Shown here: positions 15,215 to 21,711 of the stretch, piece after piece | Layout of the letters: every line of letters begins with the position of its first letter | How positions within the stretch are numbered: the first letter of the stretch is position 1 | IMG/VR virus record: IMGVR_UViG_3300036846_000438 | Span: 1 to 46,919 of that record | Length of the DNA: 46,919 nt | DNA from: a virus | Reading direction: 5' to 3' (one strand) | Program-made: the position numbers and the translations under genes | Notes under the pieces: model-generated | What the model was told of the DNA's origin: nothing | The model's input: the letters and a program-made list of their open reading frames with translations, nothing else | The model's database searches: none

Positions 15215-15831
15215 CAGTTGCCTCCTAGTAGCTCGTCCACTTCTTTATCCTCATCCGTGGACACAGGGGACGGTTGGTCCTCGTCCGCATCATCGGCCTG
15301 TGTCCTCGCCGCTTCTTCCAGTGCTTGTTCCGTCGCGGCTCTCAAGTCAAAGGTGTGTGAGTCCTGCCATTCCCTGATCCATTGCTTGCACTGGACGGTT
15401 AGCTCTTCGAGTTTCTTCTCTCTCTCGAATAGCTTGCGGATCCTCGTCAGGTCTTTCTCTGGGATGTCAGGTACCAGGAAGTGTGTGGCTCTACCGTAGC
15501 TGTACATCTGGACCTGATCGTTCTTACCCTCGTCCGTTCCGTCGTTGATCCATATGAGCAGTCTGTACCTATCGCTGGCGTGGAACCCCCGTGCGAGAGC
15601 CGGGTATAGGTTGGGTCCGTCGAGATAAGTGAACGGTACAGCCACGCGGATCTGTTGCTTGCGATACTCCATACGCGCGGCGCGTAGAGCTTGCTTCATG
15701 CTGTCTCCCTGGGCTATAACGCCGTGCCCATCTCGCTCCCGTACAAGGAACTTGCCCTCGGAGTCTACGTGGATCTCGACCTGGTGGTCGAGGATAGTCT
15801 TGGTGGTCACTAACAATGTTCGTTGCCTCAT
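15214..15831 (-). CDS. Hypothetical helical protein with acidic tail, 205 aa
   Basis: Begins MRQRTLLVTTKTILDHQVEI. A beta-rich first half is followed by a long charged helix (DLTRIRKLFEREKKLEELTVQCKQW is split by no breaks) and an acidic end (DEDKEVDELLGGN). ATG 15831 is preferred; the frame stays open to 15924, but that extension is Cys/Arg-rich and lies in repeat-dense DNA. No good ribosome binding site is seen before 15831. Not recognised. Contains GGACACAGGG at 15259-15268. Confidence 0.55.
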   Translation of the reverse strand: MRQRTLLVTTKTILDHQVEIHVDSEGKFLVRERDGHGVIAQGDSMKQALRAARMEYRKQQIRVAVPFTYLDGPNLYPALARGFHASDRYRLLIWINDGTDEGKNDQVQMYSYGRATHFLVPDIPEKDLTRIRKLFEREKKLEELTVQCKQWIREWQDSHTFDLRAATEQALEEAARTQADDADEDQPSPVSTDEDKEVDELLGGN

Positions 15832-15966
15832 TTCGTTTGCATCGAACGTCGATTGCACGGCGTCCCTGGCACGTCCCTGGGCGTTTTTGCGACACTCCCA
15901 CACATCGATGCATGATCGATGCACACAATTCGCGTTTCGACGTTAGGGACGTCCTGGGAACGTCAA
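15832..15966. repeat. Iteron-rich non-coding segment, candidate replication origin or control region
   Basis: Repeats seen: ATCGATGCA at 15904-15912 and 15915-15923, with an inverted near-copy TGCATCGA at 15838-15845. CGTCCCTGG occurs at 15861-15869 and 15872-15880, with related CGTCCTGGG at 15950-15958 and inverted AGGGACG at 15945-15951. The orientation of the genome-wide GGACACAGGG sites flips between 15268 and 17539, spanning this segment. Origin function is inference. Confidence 0.45.
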
Positions 15967-15971
15967 AATGA

Positions 15972-16058
15972 GGGAGCCCCCCACCTTTCGGCAGGAGGCT
16001 CCCGGGTTGGTCACACAGTCAGCAGGTGCTGACCTTGAGGCGGAGGCAGTGCCTCAAG
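15972..16058 (-). terminator. Compound terminator: three consecutive hairpins
   Basis: Downstream of the 16060-16941 gene: CTTGAGGC/GCCTCAAG (16034-16041, 16051-16058), GTCAGCA/TGCTGAC (16018-16024, 16027-16033) and GGGAGCC/GGCTCCC (15972-15978, 15997-16003) with a CGAAAG-type loop region. On the minus strand the last is followed by TCATTTTGAC. This fits rho-independent termination of the strong promoter at 16981-17009. Confidence 0.65.
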
Positions 16059-16059
16059 C

Positions 16060-16941
16060 TTAGTCCTCGTCCTCCTCGACCACGCGCTTGCGGCGAGTCT
16101 TGGTAGCGGTAGTCTTGGTAGCGGTCTTCTTCGCTACAGGCTTCTTCGTTACAGGCTTCGCCTGTGGCTTCGCGGCAGCCTTCTTTGCCCTCATCTTGTC
16201 GAGCGACTCACGTTGGATCTTCTTGTGCTCGCCGGCACTGATGAGCTTCCCGATCTTGACTACCTGCGGAGAAGTTAGCGATCTCCACTCGTACCTGTTG
16301 GAGTCCGGGTCGACGGGGATGTTGTTCTTCCGGAGCAGCATGCGGAGTGAGCGGGAGTCGATTCCGAAGTGTTCTGCGACCTCGGCACTACCGACCTTGC
16401 CGTCAGCTGCAGCTCTGGATTGGGTCTTCTTGGGGGTAGACTTTGCCTTGGTGGACGTACCCTTACGGGTACGTGCGGCTCGACGCGGAGCTTCCTCTTC
16501 TTCCTCCTCGTCTTCGTCTTCCTCCTCGTCTTCCTCTTCCTCGTCTTCTACCTCGTCCTCGGGCTCCTCTTCTTCGTCCTCGTCTTCTTCTTCCTCGACT
16601 TCTTCCTCCTCCTCGAAGTCCTCGAGCTCCTCGATCTCAGCTTCCAGGTCCTCGATCGCCTCCGACTCTTCCAGCTCTTCCTGCTCGACTGCACGCTTCC
16701 GGTTCTTGGTACTTGCCACGATGATTACCTCTCGTAGGGATGACTGTAGTTTGACTAACGAGTGCTTCCTGGTACCTACTGCTGTCCTGAAAGACTTTGA
16801 CTTGGGCGGGCGTCTCAGAGACTTTATTACGATCTCATTGCCCGTGGGTGAACGGTACACGGCGCGGTAAGTTCTCATGAGCTTCCAATTGATATGGACA
16901 GGCGCCGTTTGTTTCGGGGTTGGAAATCTACGTGGAGCCAT
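16060..16941 (-). CDS. Acidic-basic nucleoid-like protein with HTH-type domain, about 293 aa
   Basis: Three segments: a basic N-terminus (about 1-75), an almost pure Glu/Asp stretch (about 83-152), and a domain SAEVAEHFGIDSRSLRMLLRKN at about 187-208 that reads as helix-turn-helix with an NRYEW wing. The end is a Lys/Ala/Thr tail like histone H1. A GTG at 16719 preceded by GAGAGG is a plausible internal start, giving a form without the N-terminal part. Strong promoter upstream and terminator downstream suggest an abundant monocistronic product. It may bind phage or host DNA; unproven. Confidence 0.6.
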   Translation of the reverse strand: MAPRRFPTPKQTAPVHINWKLMRTYRAVYRSPTGNEIVIKSLRRPPKSKSFRTAVGTRKHSLVKLQSSLREVIIVASTKNRKRAVEQEELEESEAIEDLEAEIEELEDFEEEEEVEEEEDEDEEEEPEDEVEDEEEEDEEEDEDEEEEEEAPRRAARTRKGTSTKAKSTPKKTQSRAAADGKVGSAEVAEHFGIDSRSLRMLLRKNNIPVDPDSNRYEWRSLTSPQVVKIGKLISAGEHKKIQRESLDKMRAKKAAAKPQAKPVTKKPVAKKTATKTTATKTRRKRVVEEDED

Positions 16942-16980
16942 CACCTCACTGTGTGACCTTATTGTGTATGCAATACGGGG

Positions 16981-17009
16981 ACACTATCAGGAAGTCAGTC
17001 AGATGTCAA
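16981..17009 (-). promoter_or_regulatory. Strong leftward promoter TTGACA-17-TAGTGT
   Basis: Minus strand consensus -35 TTGACA (17009-17004), 17-bp spacer, -10 TAGTGT (16986-16981) with a TGA extension. It directly follows the stop of the DUF2786 gene and precedes the acidic-basic protein gene by about 40 nt. Confidence 0.75.
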
Positions 17010-17013
17010 GGGG

Positions 17014-17700
17014 CTATTGCCCGAGCTTCCCTGAGGTTATGTCCGCCTCTCGTCCCGCCTTGTCCCCATGCACCATGCCCTCGACGTTGCTCAGCCCTCT
17101 TCGGCGAGTCTCTCGGACGTTGGTGAACAAGTCTTGTGCGTAGCGATCGTTTTGTGCGTCCCGGGCTAGGACAAGATCAGTGCCCTTGGTGTGGGCATGC
17201 TCAAGGTAGTCTCGTTGCTCTTGGAGCCTGGTATGGATCCTCCGTCCCGCTCGGTCGTAAAAGGCTCTGTTGAAGGCGTTGGGGTTGGATGGCATGCTCG
17301 CCCTACGCGCAATCGTAGATTGCGATTTCAGCCAGGGAACGAGTGCTTCCCAGAGAACCTCGACTGCTTTGATGTTGTCTGGGGTACCGATCAAGGTCCA
17401 TCGGGTCACGTTCTTGGCTGTGCGGACGTAGACGACTTTGCAGTTGAACGGAATGCTTATGTAGTGTAGCAGCATGCCTTTCCATTGCATCGTCTTGCCG
17501 TCCACGAAGATCTCTGTGTGAGTCACCCCCGACCCATTCCCTGTGTCCTCGCCGATCTCGTACATCTTGAGGTCGTGCTCGAACATGAGCTTTTGTGCCT
17601 TCTCCATGGCAACGTCTCGCTCATTGTCCGTACCGCCCCGGGCTGGGTCCGCTAGGTTGAGTAACTTACGGACCTTGGCAATGACTTCGTCATTGGTCAC
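17014..17700 (-). CDS. DUF2786-containing protein, 228 aa
   Basis: VIAKVRKLLNLADPARGGT followed by NERDVAMEKAQKLMFEHDL near the N-terminus is the recognisable DUF2786 helical module, frequent in actinobacterial and phage proteins of unknown role. The rest contains a beta-rich core and a helical C-terminus. Start GTG 17700 overlaps the previous stop (GTGA) with GGAGG upstream, rather than the longer frame from 17766. Carries a CCCTGTGTCC site (17539-17548), the first in the flipped orientation. Confidence 0.75.
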   Translation of the reverse strand: MTNDEVIAKVRKLLNLADPARGGTDNERDVAMEKAQKLMFEHDLKMYEIGEDTGNGSGVTHTEIFVDGKTMQWKGMLLHYISIPFNCKVVYVRTAKNVTRWTLIGTPDNIKAVEVLWEALVPWLKSQSTIARRASMPSNPNAFNRAFYDRAGRRIHTRLQEQRDYLEHAHTKGTDLVLARDAQNDRYAQDLFTNVRETRRRGLSNVEGMVHGDKAGREADITSGKLGQ

Positions 17701-18050
17701 TTCCTTGCCTCCATCCTGTCTTGTATGTGAGCAACCTGCCGATGGAACTTCGCATAGTCCCCGCAATTGATGCCAAGAGCGCAGTCTACGTCCTGGAGTA
17801 TGGTTGCCTTCGTGTCGATCCCCAGGTCGTGGAGCCCTTTCAGGAAGTGAACCCCTTCGGGGTTCAGGTATTGGACGCAGAGCTGTGGGTAGGGGTAGTC
17901 ACAGGCATTACATGGTCCCCCTACGACCTTGAACTTGCCAAGCTTATCCCCGCCTTCGTACCTTGTCTTGTTTCTCACCTTTCGCCTCCTGTAGGACCTT
18001 GTTTGGGACTCATCGAAGAGTCGTTGGATCTCCCGCAAGTGTAGTCTCAT
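17697..18050 (-). CDS. Cys-rich basic protein, possible degenerate HNH or zinc protein, 117 aa
   Basis: CNACDYPYPQLC around residue 48-59 and DCALGINCGDYAKFHRQ near 90-105 recall the paired CxxC and (V)C-x-NC-x-x-x-H layout of small HNH proteins, but a clear catalytic His motif is missing. It may be a zinc-binding relative rather than an active endonuclease. Start overlaps the preceding stop (ATGA). Confidence 0.45.
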   Translation of the reverse strand: MRLHLREIQRLFDESQTRSYRRRKVRNKTRYEGGDKLGKFKVVGGPCNACDYPYPQLCVQYLNPEGVHFLKGLHDLGIDTKATILQDVDCALGINCGDYAKFHRQVAHIQDRMEARK

Positions 18051-18295
18051 CGGATGTACTTCAACTGCCCCCGGGACATCTGGTATGCGCAGTCAACCCA
18101 CAGCTTGGGGCTGCGGTGGAATTCGTTTGGCGGTTCGCCGTCGTGGTCGATGATACTCACCCGCATCGACCAGTAGGCACCTCGACCCCGCTCTAGGACC
18201 TTGAACGTGGTTACATGGGGCGTCCAGTCTGGTGGCAATGCGACCGTCAAGGTCCAAATCTCGCCCGGCTTGGGTAGTCCTGTGGGTGTCGGCAT
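18047..18295 (-). CDS. Hypothetical small beta-rich protein, 82 aa
   Basis: From ATG 18295 the product begins MPTPTGLPKPGEIWTLTVALP and is likely a small beta-barrel. The longer frame up to 18502 is an antisense-like Arg/Pro-rich shadow of the 69-aa gene. No family recognised; the stop overlaps the next start. Confidence 0.55.
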   Translation of the reverse strand: MPTPTGLPKPGEIWTLTVALPPDWTPHVTTFKVLERGRGAYWSMRVSIIDHDGEPPNEFHRSPKLWVDCAYQMSRGQLKYIR

Positions 18296-18315
18296 TGTGT
18301 GGCTCCTTAGCAGTC

Positions 18316-18525
18316 TCAATAACCCCGCTCCTGATCGTCCGCGCAACGGTCGCACTGGTAGCCCTTTGCCACGTCGCGTGGCGTCAGGACATTCTCGGCA
18401 CCGCACGTCGGGCACGGCAGGTTGCGCGGGTTGTCCTGGGTCTCTGGGTGCAGGGCTGAGTTGCCGCCAGGATCGGCGAAACGGTCTACCATCTCGTCCC
18501 ATTCATCGTCTTCGTAATAGCTCAT
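18316..18525 (-). CDS. Small zinc-ribbon protein, 69 aa
   Basis: Acidic N-terminus MSYYEDDEWDEMV, then CPTCGAENVLTP and CDRCADD, a two-CxxC zinc ribbon. Start ATG 18525 has AAGGAGCC upstream. Common small phage accessory type, function unknown. Confidence 0.65.
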   Translation of the reverse strand: MSYYEDDEWDEMVDRFADPGGNSALHPETQDNPRNLPCPTCGAENVLTPRDVAKGYQCDRCADDQERGY

Positions 18526-18534
18526 GGTGGCTCC

Positions 18535-18624
18535 TTAGCAGTTACAGCTCACTGTCTCGATGATCAATAGCACCACGACCCCTGTGGCTACGACTACAAG
18601 GGCTATCGCTGCCCAGAGTCTCAC
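18535..18624 (-). CDS. Tiny single-span membrane peptide, 29 aa
   Basis: GTG 18624 overlaps the stop of the 80-aa gene (GTGA). The peptide is almost wholly hydrophobic (LWAAIALVVVATGVVVLLII) with a short VSCNC end, hence one membrane span. The coupling on the upstream side and the ribosome binding site for the next gene just after it support it. Role unknown. Confidence 0.45.
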   Translation of the reverse strand: MRLWAAIALVVVATGVVVLLIIETVSCNC

Positions 18625-18863
18625 GACCCTGTTGAGTACCTCAGTAGTGTTTGGACCTCGGGCAGTTCGTCGGGTCCCATTGATAGGCGGAGTGTGATGT
18701 AGATCCCGCGGTAGTCGTCAAAGACCGTCACGTCCCATCCCGAGGTTTGTGAGTCGTCTTCGTATTCCCAACCCTCGAACTCGACCTTCGCGGTGTACTC
18801 GGTCGCGTCCCACACGTCGTCGGCGACGAGTCGGGTGGGCGCGGTATGACCTATCATGCTCAT
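18621..18863 (-). CDS. Hypothetical acidic protein, 80 aa
   Basis: Beta-rich acidic protein (ATEYTAKVEFEGWEYEDDSQ). ATG 18863 overlaps the previous stop as ATGA; coupled downstream to the 29-aa membrane peptide. Not recognised. Confidence 0.6.
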   Translation of the reverse strand: MSMIGHTAPTRLVADDVWDATEYTAKVEFEGWEYEDDSQTSGWDVTVFDDYRGIYITLRLSMGPDELPEVQTLLRYSTGS

Positions 18864-19090
18864 GAGCGATCCTTTCGTGTGCCTCGTGCCCTTGCAAGGT
18901 TCATTACGTAAGCAGAGACGGGTCGGGGTGCGTAGCCTGTGATGAGTTGTTCAGCGGGCGTCGGTGATTGTATGGGACGAGTGCGTTTGTGCGCGCATAT
19001 GCCCCGTTTGTTGGACCCTCGCCGTGCGGGTCGGAGCACTGTACGGGTTAGCTTTACATCCCGTTTCATGCCCTTGCGAGAGATCTTCAT
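18860..19090 (-). CDS. Hypothetical basic protein, 76 aa
   Basis: Strongly basic (MKISRKGMKRDVKLTRTVLR...KRGICAHKRTR). ATG 19090 is chosen because it overlaps the preceding TGA (ATGA) with GGGGGCA upstream. Possibly RNA or DNA binding; no family recognised. Confidence 0.55.
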   Translation of the reverse strand: MKISRKGMKRDVKLTRTVLRPARRGSNKRGICAHKRTRPIQSPTPAEQLITGYAPRPVSAYVMNLARARGTRKDRS

Positions 19091-19314
19091 GATTGCCCCC
19101 ATTCGGGGTCGTAGGTTTCGCCCCAGGCTTCGAGACGTTCGTCGGACCCTGTGTGCAAAGCATGCTCAACAGCGTACACAGCGTCGATGATAGCTTGCTC
19201 TGGGATCTCATCGCGGATGAGTTCGCTCACCCTCGAGACGAAAAATGGGACATCGGGCAGTGCATCCTGCCACGCCTTCCCAGTCGTCTCATTGATCGTT
19301 GCATTGACCTTCAA
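19087..19314 (-). CDS. Hypothetical protein, 75 aa, TTG start
   Basis: Starts at TTG 19314 with AAAGGGGG 6 nt upstream. A GTG at 19342-19344 coincides with the expected transcription start and would be a leaderless alternative. Helical, acidic; ends YDPEWGQS. First gene of the operon driven from 19351-19379. Not recognised. Confidence 0.55.
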   Translation of the reverse strand: MKVNATINETTGKAWQDALPDVPFFVSRVSELIRDEIPEQAIIDAVYAVEHALHTGSDERLEAWGETYDPEWGQS

Positions 19315-19350
19315 GGTGTGCCCCCTTTGTGTGTGTACGTTCACACACGT

Positions 19351-19379
19351 ATTGTCGACGCCACGGCGCTCAGGCGCAA
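19351..19379 (-). promoter_or_regulatory. Leftward promoter TTGCGC-17-GACAAT
   Basis: Minus strand TTGCGC (19379-19374), 17 bp, GACAAT (19356-19351). An imperfect dyad (GTGTGT / ACACAC) lies at the start region, then CACAAAGGGGG. It shares GAGGTAAGTTGCGCCT and GGCGTCGACAAT with the 20195-20223 promoter. Confidence 0.7.
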
Positions 19380-19391
19380 CTTACCTCGGCA

Positions 19392-19718
19392 TTAGTCGCG
19401 CAGGGCATTCTGCTTGGTCGCGTTGAGTATGGCGTAGCTCAGCTCCAAAGCCTTGTAGATCTCGTTCTCCTCAGGCACGAGTTCGGACATCCTGTGAAGC
19501 ACCTTCATCGCTATGTCCAATTCTCCGCCTGTGGCTATGGCGTTCTTTCTCTCCTCGTGGTCCTTGTAGTTGTAGGTCTCTTGGATTGCTTCAATCACGG
19601 CTTCGATGCGGTCGTAGTCGTCGGAGTCGGTGGGGTACTCCTTGTTGAATTTGCTCAGCCAGTCCTGCACGAAAGCGTTCTGCTCTGAGTCCTCGATGTT
19701 GACGGTGGGTAGGTTCAT
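19392..19718 (-). CDS. Hypothetical acidic helical protein, 108 aa
   Basis: Acidic, mostly helical (YDRIEAVIEAIQETYNYKDHEERK). ATG 19718 is preceded by AAGGAGCTAACC. No family recognised. It lies with the 143-aa gene between two related promoters. Confidence 0.65.
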   Translation of the reverse strand: MNLPTVNIEDSEQNAFVQDWLSKFNKEYPTDSDDYDRIEAVIEAIQETYNYKDHEERKNAIATGGELDIAMKVLHRMSELVPEENEIYKALELSYAILNATKQNALRD

Positions 19719-19728
19719 GGTTAGCTCC

Positions 19729-20157
19729 TTATGGTCGTGGGACGATTTCGTCGTCGAAGTTAGCTCTCGCTTCCTCGTGGGTCTCGCGTCCTGCGTCCCA
19801 TCGTTGGAATGCGAGCTGATCCCAAATTACGCGGCACACTGTGAGGCACCGTTCATTGCCATTCAAGGCATCGAGTTGGTGACCGAGGTGTACGAGCGCG
19901 GAGAAGTTAGCGGGGAAGTAGTCGTAGTGATCGTCGTCAGCTCCGTGGATAGCTGAGCAACCAACGGCGTATTCGAGCCACGAGACGTGCATGCCTTCGA
20001 TGGTCTCGGACTCAATTACGATCACCTCCATGTCCTCGTCGGGATCCCCGTCGTTGTAGCCGTAGCCTTGTACCTCAGCCATGAATGGCTCGACCTTCAC
20101 GGACGGCGGGATATAAGACTCATACGCATGGTATGAGCTTGTTTGGATGCGATACAT
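19729..20157 (-). CDS. Hypothetical acidic protein, 142 aa
   Basis: Begins MYRIQTSSYHAYESY; acidic, Tyr-rich, with DDDHYDYFPANFSALVHLGHQLD in the middle. ATG 20157 has GAAAGGG upstream; ATG 20184 sits almost at the predicted transcription start and is an alternative. Not recognised. Followed closely by the 108-aa gene. Confidence 0.6.
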   Translation of the reverse strand: MYRIQTSSYHAYESYIPPSVKVEPFMAEVQGYGYNDGDPDEDMEVIVIESETIEGMHVSWLEYAVGCSAIHGADDDHYDYFPANFSALVHLGHQLDALNGNERCLTVCRVIWDQLAFQRWDAGRETHEEARANFDDEIVPRP

Positions 20158-20194
20158 TTGGGCCCTTTCGCGTGTGTTATTCATGCGCACATAC

Positions 20195-20223
20195 ATTGTC
20201 GTCGCCAGGGATCCAAGGCGCAA
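20195..20223 (-). promoter_or_regulatory. Leftward promoter TTGCGC-17-GACAAT
   Basis: Minus strand TTGCGC (20223-20218), 17 bp, GACAAT (20200-20195). Nearly the same core as the 19351-19379 promoter, including the upstream GAGGTCAGTTGCGCC. Divergent from the small terminase promoter about 100 bp away. Confidence 0.7.
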
Positions 20224-20248
20224 CTGACCTCGGTATTGGTTGTTTTTC

Positions 20249-20272
20249 GACTGGTCCATAGCTCTTAGGCCG
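20249..20272. repeat. Direct repeat flanking the small terminase gene (left copy)
   Basis: GACTGGTCCATAGCT followed by CTTAGGCCG. The right copy at 20779-20802 reads GACTAGTCCATAGCT followed by TCAAGGCCG (about 20 of 24 matches). The right copy contains the TAG stop of the terminase gene. The two bracket the gene at about 530 bp spacing; they may mark a packaging site or a past recombination. Confidence 0.5.
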
Positions 20273-20308
20273 TCTTTCGTCCCTGAAAAGGCCTGCTAGT
20301 GGGGTCGA

Positions 20309-20337
20309 TTCGGACGACGTGCGGGTTAGCGTACAAT
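20309..20337 (+). promoter_or_regulatory. Rightward promoter TTCGGA-17-TACAAT, leaderless transcript
   Basis: TTCGGA (20309-20314), 17 bp, TACAAT (20332-20337). Seven nt after the -10 comes the GTG start at 20344, so the transcript probably begins at or next to the start codon. Confidence 0.65.
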
Positions 20338-20343
20338 GTGGAT

Positions 20344-20784
20344 GTGGCAAACCTACCTGCTTTGAGGGCTCCTACGGCCGTTTCGGACGAGACTGTGGAC
20401 CGTTTGGTCATGCAAATGGCCCGCGGACGTCATCCTCGCGAAATTGCGCGCCGAATTTACCCTAACCACGCCGACCGAACTCGTCGGCGGACTCTATACC
20501 TCAAACTTCGCAGCCTCGTTCTCCGTGACCCGCGGATTGCTCAGGGTATTTCGGACGAGGCGCGAGTTGAGTTGATGGTTGGCCTTGTTCCTGCGACTCA
20601 CGCCTTGGCTGGCCGTGCAGCCCGAGGTCGGCCCGACGCCATAAAGGTCCTCTTCGAAGCATCGGGTTTTCACAACCCCCGCGTTCGGCACGAGCACTCG
20701 GGCGAGATCAAGATCAAGTTGGACATGCCGCGTCCTGCGTTTGGATCCGACGACGAAGTCGTCGATGCCGACGTAGTCGACTAG
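20344..20784 (+). CDS. Putative small terminase subunit, 146 aa
   Basis: N-terminal helix-turn-helix-like region (TVDRLVMQMARGRHPREIARRIYP), helical middle, and a C-terminus GFHNPRVRHEHSGEIKIKLD. The last block resembles the N-P-x-V-x-H-E-H-S-G segment seen in many phage small terminases. Expected to recognise the packaging site and bring in the large subunit (26480-27925), although the genes are 6 kb apart. GTG 20344 chosen from the promoter; longer frames start before the -10. Confidence 0.6.
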   Translation: MANLPALRAPTAVSDETVDRLVMQMARGRHPREIARRIYPNHADRTRRRTLYLKLRSLVLRDPRIAQGISDEARVELMVGLVPATHALAGRAARGRPDAIKVLFEASGFHNPRVRHEHSGEIKIKLDMPRPAFGSDDEVVDADVVD

Positions 20785-20802
20785 TCCATAGCTTCAAGGC
20801 CG

Positions 20803-20932
20803 GCTCTGGCTCCGCGCCACCTACACACTACGTGGCTGGCCGTGTCGCCGATGACCTGTTGGCTGGCCGGCGCGGAGCGAAGCGCGAAGCGCGGAGGCGA
20901 GCGCATGATGTGACGCGTGACCGAAGTCACGC
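20803..20932. repeat. GC-rich repeat segment after the small terminase gene
   Basis: Inverted arms GCTCCGCGCC (20809-20818) and GGCGCGGAGC (20869-20878), direct repeat GGCTGGCCG (20834-20842, 20861-20869), then iterated GCGAAGCGC-like units. A perfect hairpin GCGTGAC-CGAA-GTCACGC follows (20915-20932). The last can terminate the leftward cassette. The rest is a candidate packaging (pac/cos) region given its position beside the small terminase gene; inference. Confidence 0.45.
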
Positions 20933-21067
20933 GCCAATCAGAATGCGGACGATTCCCACGATTGCGGTGAACGCGAGTGACATCATCACCAGTACGATGA
21001 CGATGTCTAGCAGCGTTTCCATTGTCCGCTCGAATACTGCAATCAGAATGTCTGCGAGTCTGTTCAT
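20927..21067 (-). CDS. Small membrane protein, 46 aa
   Basis: After a short amphipathic start (MNRLADILIAVFERTME) comes one long hydrophobic span (DIVIVLVMMSLAFTAIVGIV). ATG 21067 overlaps the stop of the 51-aa gene (ATGA). Size and topology suit a membrane-acting moron product or a small holin-like protein, but nothing specific is recognised. Confidence 0.55.
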   Translation of the reverse strand: MNRLADILIAVFERTMETLLDIVIVLVMMSLAFTAIVGIVRILIGA

Positions 21068-21219
21068 CGAGTCACCTGATAGTAACGATGCAGGTGACGA
21101 TTTGAGTACGTGATGGCAAGCTGATAGAGCCGCTCCATCGGCTCGGGCTGACGTTTCCTGCCGTAGTCAATCCGCGCGATATACCACTGGCACATTCTCA
21201 ACAGTGTGTCTCTGAACAT
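21064..21219 (-). CDS. Hypothetical basic protein, 51 aa
   Basis: Basic and aromatic (MFRDTLLRMCQWYIARIDYG ...), ending HRYYQVTR. ATG 21219 has GGAGG 5 nt upstream. Coupled by ATGA to the membrane protein gene. Not recognised. Confidence 0.55.
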   Translation of the reverse strand: MFRDTLLRMCQWYIARIDYGRKRQPEPMERLYQLAITYSNRHLHRYYQVTR

Positions 21220-21231
21220 GATGCCTCCAAA

Positions 21232-21278
21232 GTAATGTGACGCGCTACCGATGAAAGTAGCGCGTCACGTGACATTAC
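21232..21278. repeat. Long hairpin between moron genes
   Basis: Perfect 12-bp arms GTGACGCGCTAC (21237-21248) and GTAGCGCGTCAC (21257-21268) with an 8-nt loop. The outer GTAAT/ATTAC arms extend it, with a 5-nt GTGAC insertion on one side. There is no U-tract, so attenuation, processing or an operator is as likely as termination. Confidence 0.7.
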
Positions 21279-21341
21279 ACCTGTGGTGGCGTGCCTCCCG
21301 GACCCTTGCCACCGTAAGGGCGTCGTGTGCTAGCGATCACG

Positions 21342-21683
21342 TTACTTCGCCTGCGGGATCGCGCGATTGACGATCATCGTGGCGACCTTCGCAGGTATGA
21401 CAGTCGGGTAACGATTGCCGTCACGGTTGACCTTTTGAGCCTTGCGGAGCTCGGGCCACACCTTCGCGACAGCATCGAAGTTGCTGCGAATGTATGAGCG
21501 GTTCAGCTTCGCTGCCTTAGTGACATCGACACCCTTACGCTTTGCGAACGCAACGTGGATAGACGAAAACGCAACGTTGCGCGGCGCGGACGGTGAATCA
21601 TCCTTGCGCTTGCGCGTGACCTTCGGCGCGGTCGGTTCGGGAGTGACATCCTGCGAGCCCTGCTCCTGCGTGACTTCCAACAT
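21342..21683 (-). CDS. Basic putative DNA-binding protein, 113 aa
   Basis: Thr/Pro/Lys-rich N-terminus, then a likely helical DNA-binding core (SSIHVAFAKRKGVDVTKAAK ... YIRSNFDAVAKVWPELRK) ending in a wing-like NRYPTVIPAKVATMIVNR. The general layout (helices then NRY...) recalls the C-terminal domain of the 16060-16941 protein. ATG 21683 has GGAGG 4 nt upstream. First gene of the leftward cassette; it could bind the palindromes around its promoter. Confidence 0.55.
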   Translation of the reverse strand: MLEVTQEQGSQDVTPEPTAPKVTRKRKDDSPSAPRNVAFSSIHVAFAKRKGVDVTKAAKLNRSYIRSNFDAVAKVWPELRKAQKVNRDGNRYPTVIPAKVATMIVNRAIPQAK

Positions 21684-21711
21684 GGTGCCTCCATTGGGGT
21701 GATGATTTCGT

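Noticed and set aside
15832-15924. N-terminal extension of the 205-aa gene
   Set aside because: The added residues are Cys/Arg-rich, lie in repeat-dense DNA and lack a ribosome binding site; ATG 15831 is preferred, though not certain.
16088-16870. Plus-strand open frame rich in serine
   Set aside because: Mirror of the Glu/Asp-coding tract of the leftward gene; the promoter and terminator belong to the minus strand.
17697-18050. Active HNH endonuclease
   Set aside because: Cysteine pairs are suggestive, but the catalytic His-containing motif is not visible, so only a possible zinc protein is called.
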